A stretch of 64,000 nt of DNA from Biscogniauxia marginata (Eukaryota > Ascomycota > Sordariomycetes > Xylariales > Xylariaceae): positions 1 to 64,000 of the forward strand of contig MU404062.1 of NCBI GenBank assembly GCA_022695795.1. The letters are read 5' to 3'. The translations under genes were made by a program, and so were the position numbers. Below the pieces are notes generated by a model, which saw only the letters and a program-made list of their open reading frames with translations, was not told the DNA's origin and ran no database searches. Below are positions 1 through 10,319 of this stretch, one piece after another. Positions within the stretch are counted from its first letter, which is position 1, and each line of letters begins with the position of its first letter.

Positions 1-167
1 TTTTTTTTTTTTAAATTTTTTTAATAACCGGTTGGTTGGTTGGTTCCTTAATATATTTAATAAAACACACCCGCCCCCGCCTTTTTTCAACCCCAACCCC
101 CCCCCCCCCCCCCCCCTTTTTTTTTTTTTTTTTCCATATCCCAGAATCCTTTTTACCAACCGTGAAA
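1..167. repeat. Low-complexity contig end
   Basis: The first bases are a T-run, a short GGTT tandem at about 30-46, a run of about 20 C at 97-116 and a run of 17 T at 117-133. No coding content is visible. Stacked homopolymers at the edge of a sequence suggest a contig boundary or poorly resolved bases rather than biology. Confidence 0.7.
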
Positions 168-1947
168 TTATGCAGTACCCCCTAGTTCCAGCTCTTCCGA
201 GATATCCAACCCCCGAAATCCGTCCTCGACGCTCCAAGCGCGTCCCTTCTCGGGCTTATTCAGGAACTCACAGGCGCGTCCGACGACCAGCAGTCCGGGG
301 GGTCTGCTGCCTTCCTCCTCGATGGCCTCTACCACGTTATCCAACGTCGTACGGATGACCCTCTGGTCCGGGCAGCTTGCGCGTTCTACGACGGCGCAGG
401 GCGTGTCCCTCGGCCACAGCAGGCGCCGCGGTTCGGCTGCTATGGCATTCGCGTCCACGATGTTCTGACGCTGGGCTTCTTTTAGAATCATGGCTTCCGG
501 CTCCGTGTATTCCGTCAGCTCGTCAACCAGCCCTGATATGCGATGCAACGCCATGAGGAAGACCACGGTCCGGCTAGCCACGTACTCCGGTGGCGAAGGC
601 GGCTTCCCCTTCTTTCCCGTTCCTGTGCAGATCAGAACTTGATCCGCAACATCACGTTGTGTAGGGGGTATGCTGGCGAAAAGCGGTGCTGAGAGCGCTG
701 ATGTAACCCCCGGCAGCACTACGACTCTGTCGCCTAGCCCATAACTTCGGAAGTATTCCACTTCTTCCCCTCCACGTCCGTAAATGTACGGATCACCTTG
801 TTTCAGTCGGAGAACGGTCTTGCCTTGTCTCACCCCTGCTATGGTCATCTCCTGGAGCTCATTTTGAGCTGCATCTGCGTTGCCAGGAAACTTACGCGCG
901 ATCTGCACTGGGGTGCGTCGAGGGATTAGGTCTAACACACCGGCTGGCACAAGCTTGTCCGCCAAAATGAGATCGGCCGTTTGGATAGCTTTGTGCGTCG
1001 CCCGCGTCAACAGATCTGGATGCCCTGGACCAGATCCAGCCAGGATAATCCGACCACGGTTAGCCGAGTTACTGGGTAAAGTTGATTTTCCGGCAGATTC
1101 AGCAGAGCTGGGGTTCTCGTATGACTTTAATATGGTGGCTACATCGTCATCGGTAATCGCGGCAAGGCGTTTCAGGGGCCAGTATTCGCAAACTTGACTT
1201 AGCCAGCGCATTCGCCTATTTTTGGCGGCGTCTAGATCAGCCTCCGTAACCAACTTGTTGAAGCTTGCTGACTGATCGGTCGAGTCATCGATATCATCAC
1301 CGTCTAGCAGTCCCTTCTGTAGCAGATGGTCCTCCTCTTGTATCTTCCTCCGTACATCGCCTAGTCTTAGGCACGCGCTACCTAGACTCTGTGGCAATGA
1401 AGCAGCAATTTCGCGACGGATCCTAGACGCTAGCTTGCAGCCGCGGCCGTTCGTTGTGACGCCGATTTGGAGCGGCCCGTCGATGTGTGTGGAGAGTAGA
1501 GTAAATGAGCAGAGCTGCGGCGCATCGACGACGTTCACTGGGATTCGATTGCGCTTGCAGAGGGCCGAGATGTGCGCGCCTACGTACAGGTATAAGTAAC
1601 CAAGAAGGGACTTTCTACGGTTTCTATTGTAGGGATAACTTACTCAATGGATCTCGAGACGCCGAGGTCACGAAAACAGCGTCTACCACACGATCCACCT
1701 CTTCTCTACCTAGGCTGAATAGATGGCTGTCCTGGAACGTCTCCTTAACCCACTTGACCTCGCCATCATCTACGCGCTTCTGCAGTGCATAATGGAGATC
1801 TGCCGTCTCTGGCGCAAGCAAAATGGGGAATGCGCCAGCGGCCAGTGACTGGGCGCAACGGGAGGCTGCTAAGGGGTTCGAGCCAATAATGAGGTGAATG
1901 TGAGATCTGGCATCTGTGGCCGTGAGTAATGAAGTATGGCTCGTCAT
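168..1947 (-). CDS. Siroheme synthase (MET8-like dehydrogenase/chelatase fused to uroporphyrinogen-III methyltransferase)
   Basis: Makes siroheme, the cofactor of sulfite and nitrite reductases, from uroporphyrinogen III. Predicted exons are 1947-1644 and 1579-168, giving 571 residues. The intron (1580-1643) starts GTAAGT and ends GTAG. Splicing joins DPLS to AHISALCKRN and restores a continuous Met8-like domain that includes the conserved stretch VNVVDAPQLCSFTLL. The N-terminal NAD-binding part reads HLIIGSNPLAASRCAQSL. The C-terminal half is the SAM-dependent methyltransferase: it carries GSGPGHPDLLT, GDPYIYGRGGEE and PGVTSAL. In budding yeast these activities are split between Met1 and Met8; fusion is usual in filamentous fungi. 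The downstream segment alone could be misread as starting at a GTG at 1538, but that lies inside exon 2. Confidence 0.93.
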
Positions 1948-2780
1948 AATTATTCTCGAAACCTTAGAAATATCTCCAAAATTAAAGCTATCGTCCCGTC
2001 CTCTCTCACGTTTCCTTAGTCCGACTGTCGGCGATGAAGGGGCATCTTTGACAAGGCGCAGAAGGAAGAGAATAAAGAGGGGGGGAGAGTTTGTAAGGTT
2101 AGATAGTTATACTAGTGGTATTGAGTGAGAGAAGAACATCCTCGGATATTGTCAATCAGCTAGCTGGTGATCCGGGAGGCCATTTAAATATCGAAGTCAA
2201 TGACTGTCCTAATTAACGACCGTTAAGAAAAAGTTGCCTCAATCGCAAAGTGGGATGTTGATCTCGAGGAAAAAGTTTAGTGGGGGAATTGACTGACGCA
2301 ATTTCTTATCAGTTTATCGGGCCAATGAGTGCTTGCAGCTTAACAATCTTTAGCGGATAGGAGTATAACCCCGCGGAAGTCTATCGGAGATCTCTCGGTC
2401 GCGATTTAAATACCTAGCCGTTTTCTACTATAAACTATGGACTACTGATGCTCAAGAAATTTCTAGGTGAATTTTGCCGTTTAACTCGAATTGAAACTCG
2501 ATGCCCATAAGGATAGGCATATATGGCCGTTTTTTTTTTTTTTTTAATAAACTGTTTAAAATCAGTTTGCAACATGAAGAGTTGTGATAGGAGTGCAATT
2601 AACACAGAAATCAAACCCATGTGTAGTATGTACTACTACCATACAATACCCCCCAGAGCCCCTTTCCTCTTTTTTTTCTTCCTTCCATTCCCCTATTGCC
2701 CATTTATACAGACAAGCTTTTTGCCATGTTTTGCCATCCCTCGTAGAAATCTCAATCCTATGTCCCCGGTACACAACATT
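1948..2780. other. Intergenic, upstream of siroheme synthase
   Basis: This AT-rich spacer of 833 bp holds the promoter side of the siroheme synthase gene and the 3' side of RSM22. There is a T-run of about 16 at 2530-2545. Small overlapping reading frames around 2435-2823 have no recognisable similarity and overlap one another on both strands, so I call no gene. Confidence 0.6.
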
Positions 2781-5276
2781 TTATTCATCTAAGCTGTCCT
2801 CGAGCTCTTTCACGAACTCCTGAAAGTTCACCTTCTTGCCGCCCTTCGTCCTCCTTTCCGGGGGCCCCTGGCGCCCGGTCTTCTCCGGTGATCTGTGAAT
2901 ACCCTCGGGGCCACCTTCTAAGTTTATGACTCTGCCTTTCTTCCCCCCTTGTGTCGCCTCGCGGGCTCGCACGCCGCCGTCGTTTGGCGCGGGGCCATTT
3001 TTGCCGAGCCGGATGGGCCGCGAGACCCTCGTCTTGGCTCCTAATGCCCACAGGCTTCCCCACTGGAACTTGCGCGCGTCGCGGTATGCCTGCCGACTGA
3101 AGCTCTTGGGTACCATCCATCTCTCGATGGTCCCGGCCGGTGTGCAGAGCTCGAGTATCACGTGGCGCTGCCGTTTCAGAGGCGGCAAGACGGACCTGGG
3201 AAGCGACAGAGGATGTGGTGGTTCTGGGGCGTTTTCGTAGCCGGCAAAGGCATCGTTCGTCGTCTCTTTTCCCTGGTCAGGAACAATAACTTTCTCCATG
3301 CCTGGTAGCACACCGCGCTGGACTGCAACAAAACTAAAGTTGATATCTTCGTGGTTCCGATGGGAGGCCCCGAGTATTTGCTGCAGGAAGGGTGGGCGGA
3401 TGAAACGCTGGGAGAAGTGGCAAAAGTCCTTTCTTCCGGGAGTTAGACCAGGCGTTAGATACATGGGACACGCCTTATGGGTGGTGCAGGGAGCGATGAT
3501 CATCCCTTGTTCGCGTTCCCGTTTCTGCTCCGACTCGATAGGCCCAGGTCGAGGATCAGAGGCAGGTGTTACAATGAATTCGTCGAGCAAGCGTGAGCGA
3601 ACATCCGCTACCGCCTCAAAACCTCGGGGATGACCCTTTTCGAGCACGATCAGAACGCCACCCTCGGGCGATAGCATTTCCCACAGATTGTCGAGATATG
3701 CATTGCGTCTGAACCCTTCTGGTAAGCGCATTAGCCGATGAGAGGCGATGATTATGTCAAATTGTTTCCTGGGCAGAGAAGATTCGCTGCCATCGAGTCT
3801 GTCAGGGTGGCTTCCGGAGTGTAAATAATCCGGCAAGCGTGGGAGAAAAGTAGTGTTGTGAAGAAATCGGGAAATCCGTTGTCGTAAGTGCTCGGATGCC
3901 ACTACGACTGTCTTCTTCCCAGGTGGATCCAATTCCGACTTATCTCCCATTATCTTCCCCTCTTCTCGAGCAAGATCCCATTCGGCTTTCAATACTTTCT
4001 GCCACGCGGCCAGACCTGCTCCGCCTGCGCCGACATCAAGGACGCGAGGCCCCTCCCCGTTCTCTCTAGACATAAGATTTGTAATCCATTCTGAGCCAAG
4101 GCGCTTGCGAACTTCGACGAGTATGCTCATCACCGACGAATACATCCCGGGGAGATTTGTCGCAATGAAGACATCGGCATCTATCTCACTCAACTTGCGA
4201 TCAACAGAATCTATGGCTATGGGGTTCTGGGGTGAATTCCTTCTCGATGCTGGGGTGGCAACGGAATAAGGAAGTCCAGGACCGCCACAAGCGTTCTCTG
4301 CAGCCATCTTGACATGCTTGATATCCGTGCGAGTAAGCAACTTGGAAATCGGGTTGACGAAAGCGACCTTTGGGAGGTGGACAGACGATGGGTTCGTTCG
4401 CCACTGGCCCATTTTAGTATACTGGTGAACACGTTCAAACGCTGCATCAGGCATCCCTTCGTCCTCTTCCTCTCCCTCATCTTCTTCATCTTCCTCTTCT
4501 ACTTCCTTTTCTTCGTCAACTTCATCTTCTTCATTTGCCCGCGCCTCTTTAGCGATTTCTTCCTCGGCTTGCAGGCTCGCAAGCTCAAAATCTTTCTGTA
4601 ATTTTAAGAGGGCGTTGTACTCTCGTTGATTTTTGGCAACGGCGTGGATATAGCTCAGCCCTAATTCCGAGGGCATTTCCTGCTCTCCGACACCGGCACC
4701 GGCACCATCAACAGCTTCAGGAGAAGCTACGATTTCCGCTTGAGTATCATCGGGATTTGGTTCTAGGAGCTCTTCAACCTCGTAGATGACTTCTTCGAAG
4801 TGACCCTCGTCTGTCTCCCGCAATAAAACTTTTCTCGAGAGATCAAAGACTTCTTCGGTCGACACGCCGGCTGGGATGGGCATTCCTACATCTTCTGGTC
4901 GTGTTTCCCGCAGTGGTTTTCCGTAGAGCCTTTCGTAGAGCTGATATTCTTCCTCATTTAAATAGCCCTTTGGCAATGTGTCGCCGAAAGTATGTTTAGC
5001 TTGTCGCACTGCCAACCCGATGTCATAAGGCTTTTCGGGAGGCGTCCCGGGTCGCGCAGGCGTTTCGGGTGGCACGTCCTGTAATTGGTGTCTAGTCGTC
5101 GAGAAAAGCCGTGCGTTGCTTCTTCGCTGTGATCGCAGGACTCCAGTGCTTGGAGCTGTTGGCCGGGTTAAAGCTCTCGGCTCTGGGCAAGGACTGGCGA
5201 ATCCAGTTTCAAATAAAGTAAGCAATCGAAGCCTACATTGGGGGCATGCTCTCTGAGACCTTGCGGCGGACAGCAT
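2781..5276 (-). CDS. rsm22: Rsm22/METTL17-like mitochondrial ribosomal small-subunit assembly protein
   Basis: Single exon of 831 residues. The open frame extends 16 codons upstream to a GTG at 5324, but the first ATG is at 5276. It opens a basic, Ser/Arg-rich N-terminus (MLSAARSQRACPQCRLRLL) fitting a mitochondrial presequence. A very acidic Glu/Asp stretch lies at about residues 243-276. The methyltransferase-like core has VLDVGAGGAGLAAW at about 410-423 and FDIIIASHRLMRLP. A Cys cluster (CTTHKACP then FCHFSQR, about 593-620) fits the Fe-S binding cysteines known in METTL17/Rsm22. The family acts in mitoribosome small-subunit maturation; its catalytic activity is doubtful. The C-terminus is basic and low complexity. 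Confidence 0.92.
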   Translation of the reverse strand: MLSAARSQRACPQCRLRLLTLFETGFASPCPEPRALTRPTAPSTGVLRSQRRSNARLFSTTRHQLQDVPPETPARPGTPPEKPYDIGLAVRQAKHTFGDTLPKGYLNEEEYQLYERLYGKPLRETRPEDVGMPIPAGVSTEEVFDLSRKVLLRETDEGHFEEVIYEVEELLEPNPDDTQAEIVASPEAVDGAGAGVGEQEMPSELGLSYIHAVAKNQREYNALLKLQKDFELASLQAEEEIAKEARANEEDEVDEEKEVEEEDEEDEGEEEDEGMPDAAFERVHQYTKMGQWRTNPSSVHLPKVAFVNPISKLLTRTDIKHVKMAAENACGGPGLPYSVATPASRRNSPQNPIAIDSVDRKLSEIDADVFIATNLPGMYSSVMSILVEVRKRLGSEWITNLMSRENGEGPRVLDVGAGGAGLAAWQKVLKAEWDLAREEGKIMGDKSELDPPGKKTVVVASEHLRQRISRFLHNTTFLPRLPDYLHSGSHPDRLDGSESSLPRKQFDIIIASHRLMRLPEGFRRNAYLDNLWEMLSPEGGVLIVLEKGHPRGFEAVADVRSRLLDEFIVTPASDPRPGPIESEQKREREQGMIIAPCTTHKACPMYLTPGLTPGRKDFCHFSQRFIRPPFLQQILGASHRNHEDINFSFVAVQRGVLPGMEKVIVPDQGKETTNDAFAGYENAPEPPHPLSLPRSVLPPLKRQRHVILELCTPAGTIERWMVPKSFSRQAYRDARKFQWGSLWALGAKTRVSRPIRLGKNGPAPNDGGVRAREATQGGKKGRVINLEGGPEGIHRSPEKTGRQGPPERRTKGGKKVNFQEFVKELEDSLDE

Positions 5277-5637
5277 CGTAAATCTTCTTTTCTTTTTATG
5301 AGCAGCCAAAGCTGTCACTATCACAGAAGATGTGAAATGCAGACTCTACGATTCGCCTCTAGAGATGGGGCTTCTAGGTTTTTTACAATGGGAAAATCTA
5401 GGGGTTGGTCCGTGCATCCTATAGAAGCTCTAGGTTACCTTGTAGGTACATGTAAAGTGACCTCATCCAGTACAGAGTAGGGAGTACCTAGATAGGTAGG
5501 TATTTACCTGTAACCCGATTATCTTCAACTTGCAATACAACGGTATATCTACAGGTACCTAATACATTGACCCACCAGTAGCCCAGAGAGACGATCACAG
5601 CGTAAATGCGTATTGCGCATAATTACATATTGCACTT
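5277..5637. other. Intergenic, RSM22 promoter side
   Basis: This 361-bp spacer holds the RSM22 5' flank and the thioredoxin 3' flank. It contains several TACCTAG/GTAGGTA-type words (for example 5481-5515 and 5551-5565) that recur in intergenic DNA across the window. No gene is seen. Confidence 0.5.
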
Positions 5638-6439
5638 CTAGCTTCCACCGAGGTCGGCTAATGTCCTGACCCCTCCAGGTCGAGCCGAACCACTCGATGC
5701 ACCAAGTCGATTGCCATTCGCACTTGTCGGCCCTGGTGGTACTCTGGGTCGGTGGACGTTGAAGTCGGATTGTTCGGCCGCCTTGTAGGGATCAAACTGC
5801 GAAGCTGGAGTTAGGACCGCGGCTCTGAGGGAACACGAACCGAGGAGTCAAACGTACCGAGAACAGTGATACAAAGTATAGGCCGAAGAAAGTCAGGATG
5901 ACATTGATTATGTTGAACGGGCTGAAACTCGAAGGTCGTCCGCCTAGAGTCTGACCCCCTCTCCTGGCCGATGTTGCTCCAGCAGGTGCACCACCCAGCG
6001 TTCGTCCTGGCGTCTGGAATGATGCGCCCGGTGCACTCGTACCGGCCAGTTTGACGGCCTTCTCGACAGCGCTGGTAAGCGCAGGCGGGTTCGCGCCTTG
6101 GATGGTCTCGATGACGGATCCGTTCTTGAAGATGAGGAAGGTCGGCATGGCGCGCACGCCGTGCGACTGGGCGACGTCTTGCTGGTTGTCGGTATTCACC
6201 TTGCAGAAGGTAATCTTGCCCGGCTTCGAGTACTTTGTCGATAGAGATTCGAAGGTGGGTGCGATCATCTTGCAAGGACCGCACCAGTCGGCGTAGACTA
6301 GAAACAGCCATTTGTAAGCGGAATGCGACACAGCGGTAGCAACTTATGCGCTGGGGCTGGACTCACAATCTGACACGACGATAGTCGATGATCGCAAAAT
6401 GCGCTGCCACTCGTTTGAAGAGCTGATATTCACCGTCAT
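5638..6439 (-). CDS. Thioredoxin-domain protein with C-terminal membrane segment
   Basis: Predicted exons are 6439-6367, 6297-5858 and 5796-5638, giving 223 residues. Exon 1 encodes MTVNISSSNEWQRILRSS and joins in frame to the catalytic motif WCGPC at residues 29-33. The thioredoxin cis-Pro motif reads RAMPTFLIF. After a Gly/Ser/Arg-rich linker there is one hydrophobic segment at about 152-170 (NIINVILTFFGLYFVSLFS). The last exon, short and easily missed, adds FDPYKAAEQSDFNVHRP and a tail ending LADLGGS. Introns are 69 and 61 nt (GTGAGT...TAG and GTACGT...CAG). The protein is likely a tail-side membrane-anchored disulfide reductase; its orientation and partner are unknown. It is transcribed divergently from the SPOUT methyltransferase. 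Confidence 0.88.
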
Positions 6440-6790
6440 CTTGGCTAATGCTCACCGGGCTCTGGACTGTGTAGAGGTGCTGTCGAAGTTGCGCGATAGT
6501 CTTGCCTGTTAAGCGCGAGTATGCAGTACAGTATGCACGAAGAATGGGTAAAGTTGGGTATTGGAGAGAGTTAGCAGACGTGCTACTGGTCTTGGGTCCC
6601 TGGACTGTAAGGATAAAGCTGTCCAGATCCACTTTGGTGGCACAGGCAGCCAATTTAGTAGGCGGTGTACAATGCGGTCAGATTCTGCCGGTAGTATTTT
6701 CTCCAGTGTTGAATTTCGCTATGAAATTTTATTTCATATAAAACACATACTCTTTTGTCAACTACCATCTTTCCCCCGAGTTTATGCACA
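6440..6790. promoter_or_regulatory. Divergent promoter region, thioredoxin / RNA methyltransferase
   Basis: These 351 bp separate two start codons pointing away from each other, so both promoters must lie here or within the first introns. I recognise no specific operator. Confidence 0.5.
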
Positions 6791-7968
6791 ATGTCTTACT
6801 ACGAACAAGATAGGCAAAAGGTAAGCCTAATCAATCCCCTTCTCATTAATAATATCTTTTTTTTCTACGTGTACGAAGATCCCATGAGAGTTGACTGATC
6901 GCTTCCTGTAGAAACGCCGGCTCACTAAAGATGGCGATTACGTCGATACATCTAAGCCGAGCGCATTCTTCAAGCCAATCACGGGAAGGGATTGGACCGT
7001 ATCAATAGCCGTTCCTGGCAGCGTCCTATCCACGTCAGTCAAGCCCATCACCTACTCGGGTCGATTTGGTACTAAACGTTCCCTACAGCTGCCGCCGCGA
7101 TGACCAGCGGACCAACGTCGTGTCACGCATCGCGCGTGCGCTTTCTGTCTTTAGCATAGATGAAGTCGTCGTTTTTGACGATTCACATCCGGACTCACGT
7201 GCCGCCAATGTGGACCCTGCCAGCTACACTGGCGATATTGATCCATGCGGCTACCTCGATCATCTCCTACAGTACTTGGAGATGCCGCCATTCATGCGAA
7301 GGACACTTCTGCCCCTGCATCCGAATTTGAAAGCCGCCGGTCTCATGCAGAGCCTGGATATCCCATCTCACCCACATCCGACCGATTGGCTGCCGTATTG
7401 CGAAGGGGTGACGACGTCAGGCGTGCCAAGGAGCGGGAGTGGCACGCTCGTCGATGTCGGCCGAAAGGAACTCATCACTATCAGTGATGAGGTTCCGCCA
7501 AAGAATCGCATCACGATTAAGGTCGATCCGGATGACCCATCCATGGGTGAGCCTGTGGATCCCGCGACACCGCGAGCCGAAGGAGGTTATTACTGGGGGT
7601 ACTCTGTCAGGCGGTGTAACTCCCTAGCAGCCGTCTTTGAGGAGTGTGCTTATGAAGGGGGCTACGATCTCAGCATCGGTACGTCAGAGCGGGGTATCTC
7701 GATACCGGAGGCCTTCCCGGAGAGGAAGAAGAAAGACTCATTGAACTTCAACCATCTCGTAGTGGTCTTCGGTGGTCCGCGTGGACTCGAGTACGCAGCA
7801 GAGAATGACCCGGAATTGAACGGCATGGGCATCGTGAGAGGGAGGACGAAAGAGTTGTTCGATCATTGGGTCAATATCCTGCCCGGACAAGGCAGTAGAA
7901 CTATCAGGACAGAGGAGGCTCTATTCATTGGCCTTTCCGGCTTGCGGAGAATATGGGACAGTAGATGA
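6791..7968 (+). CDS. SPOUT-fold RNA methyltransferase (SPOUT1/C9orf114-like)
   Basis: Predicted exons are 6791-6820, 6912-7033 and 7089-7968, 343 residues. The first exon is only ten codons (MSYYEQDRQK) followed by GTAAGC. Exon 2 gives the first strand of the SPOUT domain, TVSIAVPGSVLST. Exon 3 continues with QRTNVVSRIARALSVFSIDEVVVFDD. The C-terminal knot region includes VVVFGGPRGLE and ends PGQGSRTIRTEEALFIGL, the cofactor-binding loop typical of the family. Members are conserved in archaea and eukaryotes; the fungal RNA substrate is not established. The alternative start inside intron 2 (about 7066) would remove the first strand and is rejected. Confidence 0.88.
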
Positions 7969-8067
7969 GGAGGAACCTCCTTCTTTTGATACGCACTGAT
8001 AATTACCTATACCCATAGTTCGGATTGAATTTCCAAAACTGGCATATCAGTTAACCATTTTTCTTTA

Positions 8068-9891
8068 CTACAACTTTGGTCCAATCATTTTCATATCCAA
8101 ATCGTCAGCCCCGAGCTCCCAGCCCTTCCCCCTAAACCGCCGCGGCCAAATTCCATTTCGCCCAGGAGCCAAAATGCCGTTCGGGTCCAGCGCGTCCTTG
8201 ATCGTCTCATTGAACCGCATGAGCGCCCCGTTATTCCAGTTATACGTGCCCGCCACCTGGTCCGCAAACAGTAGGTGGGTACGGTACTCGCCAAAGCCCA
8301 GCGCCGCGCACTCAGCAATCATCTCCCGCATAAGCTGTATAGCGCGGCGTTTAGCGCCTGCGTCCCCGCGGTCGTACACGATGTTGGTGATGTAGTGGAT
8401 CTCTCGGCCGGCCACGCACAGCGTCGGGAACAGGTCGAACCCGTGGCGGGTATGCGCCGCGGCGATGACCTCGTGGATGCGCCGTGCGTCTGCCCCTCGC
8501 GTCGGCGCGATCGGCGAGAAGAACAGGTGCGCCCCGTTCGCCGTCCAGCTGAGCCAGTCCAGCTCCCGCAGCCCCGGAGTGCCCGCGCACACGAGCGCGC
8601 GGTAATGCAGGTAGTGCGACGCCGGCAGGTCCGACGGCAGGAAGAGCCGCGATCCCGGCACTTGCGCGAACGCCTCCTTGATTAGTTCTAGCTGCGCCTC
8701 GATCGACGCGCGCGTCCCGTACTGCGTCCCGTAGAACACCCACGCGCAGTCGCCGAGGGGCAGGTCCGCGGCCGCGGCGCGCACCTCCTCGCGGGTCAGC
8801 GGGCGGTCGTCCGCCGCCCCCGCGCGCCGGAACTCGGACCGGCGGCGGCCCGTGACGGCGAGCTCCTGCGTCACGTGGCGCAGCTGGGGGATGTTGCCGA
8901 TGACGCGGCGCAGGGCGAGCGGGCGGATGAGGTCGACGATGTGCGCGAAGTCGCCGTCGCGCGGGAAGGTGAAGCAGTACGACTGGTGGGCCTCGGGCGC
9001 GGGCATGAGGTGCACGCTCATCTTGGTGACGATGCCGAAGTTGCTCTGCGAGAAGACGCCGTCGACCGCGGGGCCGAACGCGTGCTGGAACGACTGCCAC
9101 GTCGGGTTGTCGGACCCCGCCGGCCCGGGCATCGCGCCCATCCCCGTGCGGAGCAGCGAGCCGCTCGGCAGCACCACCTCCATCCCGCAGCGGTTCGCGA
9201 AGTGGTCCCCGTACGGCGTGTACCCGACGCCCCGGTCGATGGCGTTGCCGAGCACGCTGCCGCCGCCGAGGTCCGGCGTGTCGATCCACAGCGGCAGGCC
9301 CCGCGCCCGGATCTCCTCGTACAGCCGGAAGTACGTCACGCCCGGCTCGACGACGCAGCTCGCGTTCTCGCCGTCGAGGTCGAGGATCGCGTGCATCCGG
9401 CGTCCGAGGTCGAGGACCGCGCCCCCCGGCACGCGCGGCGCGGCGCCGCCGTACCCCAAGTTCCGGCCCAGCGAGATTGGATAGATCGGGATGGCGTGCT
9501 TGTTGGCCCAGCGCACGACCGTCTGCACTTCTGCTGTGGATCCCGGATACACCACCGCGCTACTGACGAGGATCTCCTGGTCGACGATGTGGAACGCGTC
9601 GTGCGTGTTCGGGCTCTCGATGTACCACCCGTCCACTAGCGCCTGATCGGTGATCTGCACGTTGTCCGTGCCGATGGCATCGCGCAGCTCCTTGATTGCG
9701 GCCTCGAAGCCCTCGGGAGACACGTCGGGTGGGAGGCGGACGGGACCCTTCCTGGGCTGGCTTGGGGGCAGCGTGCGGTTGGAGTAGAGGCGGTCCCGGG
9801 CTGCTTCTGCTTCTTTTCTGAGCCGCTCCGGTGCCCCGCTGTGCTTATCTTTTAGGTACGGGATGGGAGCGGGATTGGTAGTGGTCGTCAT
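8068..9891 (-). CDS. vaoA: Vanillyl-alcohol-oxidase-type FAD-linked oxidase
   Basis: Single exon, 607 residues, against about 560 for the characterised Penicillium enzyme; the extra length is mainly N-terminal. The PCMH-type FAD domain has PISLGRNLGYGGAAPRV at about 138-154. Next come the substrate-side motif IDTPDLGGGSVLGNAIDRGV (about 203-222, whose second Asp corresponds to the catalytic base in VAO) and GYTPYGDH. The C-terminal half carries YRTHLLFADQ and TYNWNN, both strongly conserved in the family. The family oxidises 4-substituted phenols such as vanillyl alcohol or eugenol, giving aldehyde and hydrogen peroxide. The gene is markedly GC-rich (about 8400-9500) compared with its flanks. 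It is divergent from a FAD monooxygenase. I did not verify the covalent FAD histidine. Confidence 0.92.
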   Translation of the reverse strand: MTTTTNPAPIPYLKDKHSGAPERLRKEAEAARDRLYSNRTLPPSQPRKGPVRLPPDVSPEGFEAAIKELRDAIGTDNVQITDQALVDGWYIESPNTHDAFHIVDQEILVSSAVVYPGSTAEVQTVVRWANKHAIPIYPISLGRNLGYGGAAPRVPGGAVLDLGRRMHAILDLDGENASCVVEPGVTYFRLYEEIRARGLPLWIDTPDLGGGSVLGNAIDRGVGYTPYGDHFANRCGMEVVLPSGSLLRTGMGAMPGPAGSDNPTWQSFQHAFGPAVDGVFSQSNFGIVTKMSVHLMPAPEAHQSYCFTFPRDGDFAHIVDLIRPLALRRVIGNIPQLRHVTQELAVTGRRRSEFRRAGAADDRPLTREEVRAAAADLPLGDCAWVFYGTQYGTRASIEAQLELIKEAFAQVPGSRLFLPSDLPASHYLHYRALVCAGTPGLRELDWLSWTANGAHLFFSPIAPTRGADARRIHEVIAAAHTRHGFDLFPTLCVAGREIHYITNIVYDRGDAGAKRRAIQLMREMIAECAALGFGEYRTHLLFADQVAGTYNWNNGALMRFNETIKDALDPNGILAPGRNGIWPRRFRGKGWELGADDLDMKMIGPKL

Positions 9892-10319
9892 GATGTTACT
9901 TTCTATATTGTTATCTCCTATATCTTACCTTAATAATGCTTCCACTCTTAAGTGACCATCTAGCCTTTCATGCTAGTAATCCCGTATGTACCTAGTGTTC
10001 AAAGTACCGGCTATAGCTTTGTATTCACAGCCCTTTTCCCCCGCTCAGTTCGCCCCGATGATGATATGAACCCGTATGCAGGTTCTCCAATATTTGGTAA
10101 ATACACGCATGCCGTCAGCTGCAGGCCCCGGGGTGGGGTTGCAATGCCCTTTCTCGGCAGATCTCTTTTGCTCGTGTATGTCAACCTGGTAAGTTTTTTG
10201 TCCGGTTAAAGTCCTCAGAATACCCAGTCAAACATGTGTTCCCATCTTGACGTCCATCGATTGGCCTTCCCTGAGGTATGGTCGCACATATGCACATCTT
10301 TAGTCCGTAGTCGTACACG
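9892..10319. promoter_or_regulatory. Shared divergent promoter, VAO oxidase / FAD monooxygenase
   Basis: These 428 bp separate the two start codons. Two flavoenzymes acting on phenolic compounds sharing one short intergenic region suggests common control. No recognisable binding site was identified by eye. Confidence 0.5.

Noticed and set aside
1..140. Telomere-like end
   Set aside because: The GGTT tandem is short and no TTAGGG repeat is present; homopolymers suggest an assembly edge.
8351..9639. Long open frames on both strands within the VAO gene (312 and 254 residues)
   Set aside because: Arg/Ala/Pro-rich shadows caused by high GC; the family motifs lie in the 607-residue frame.
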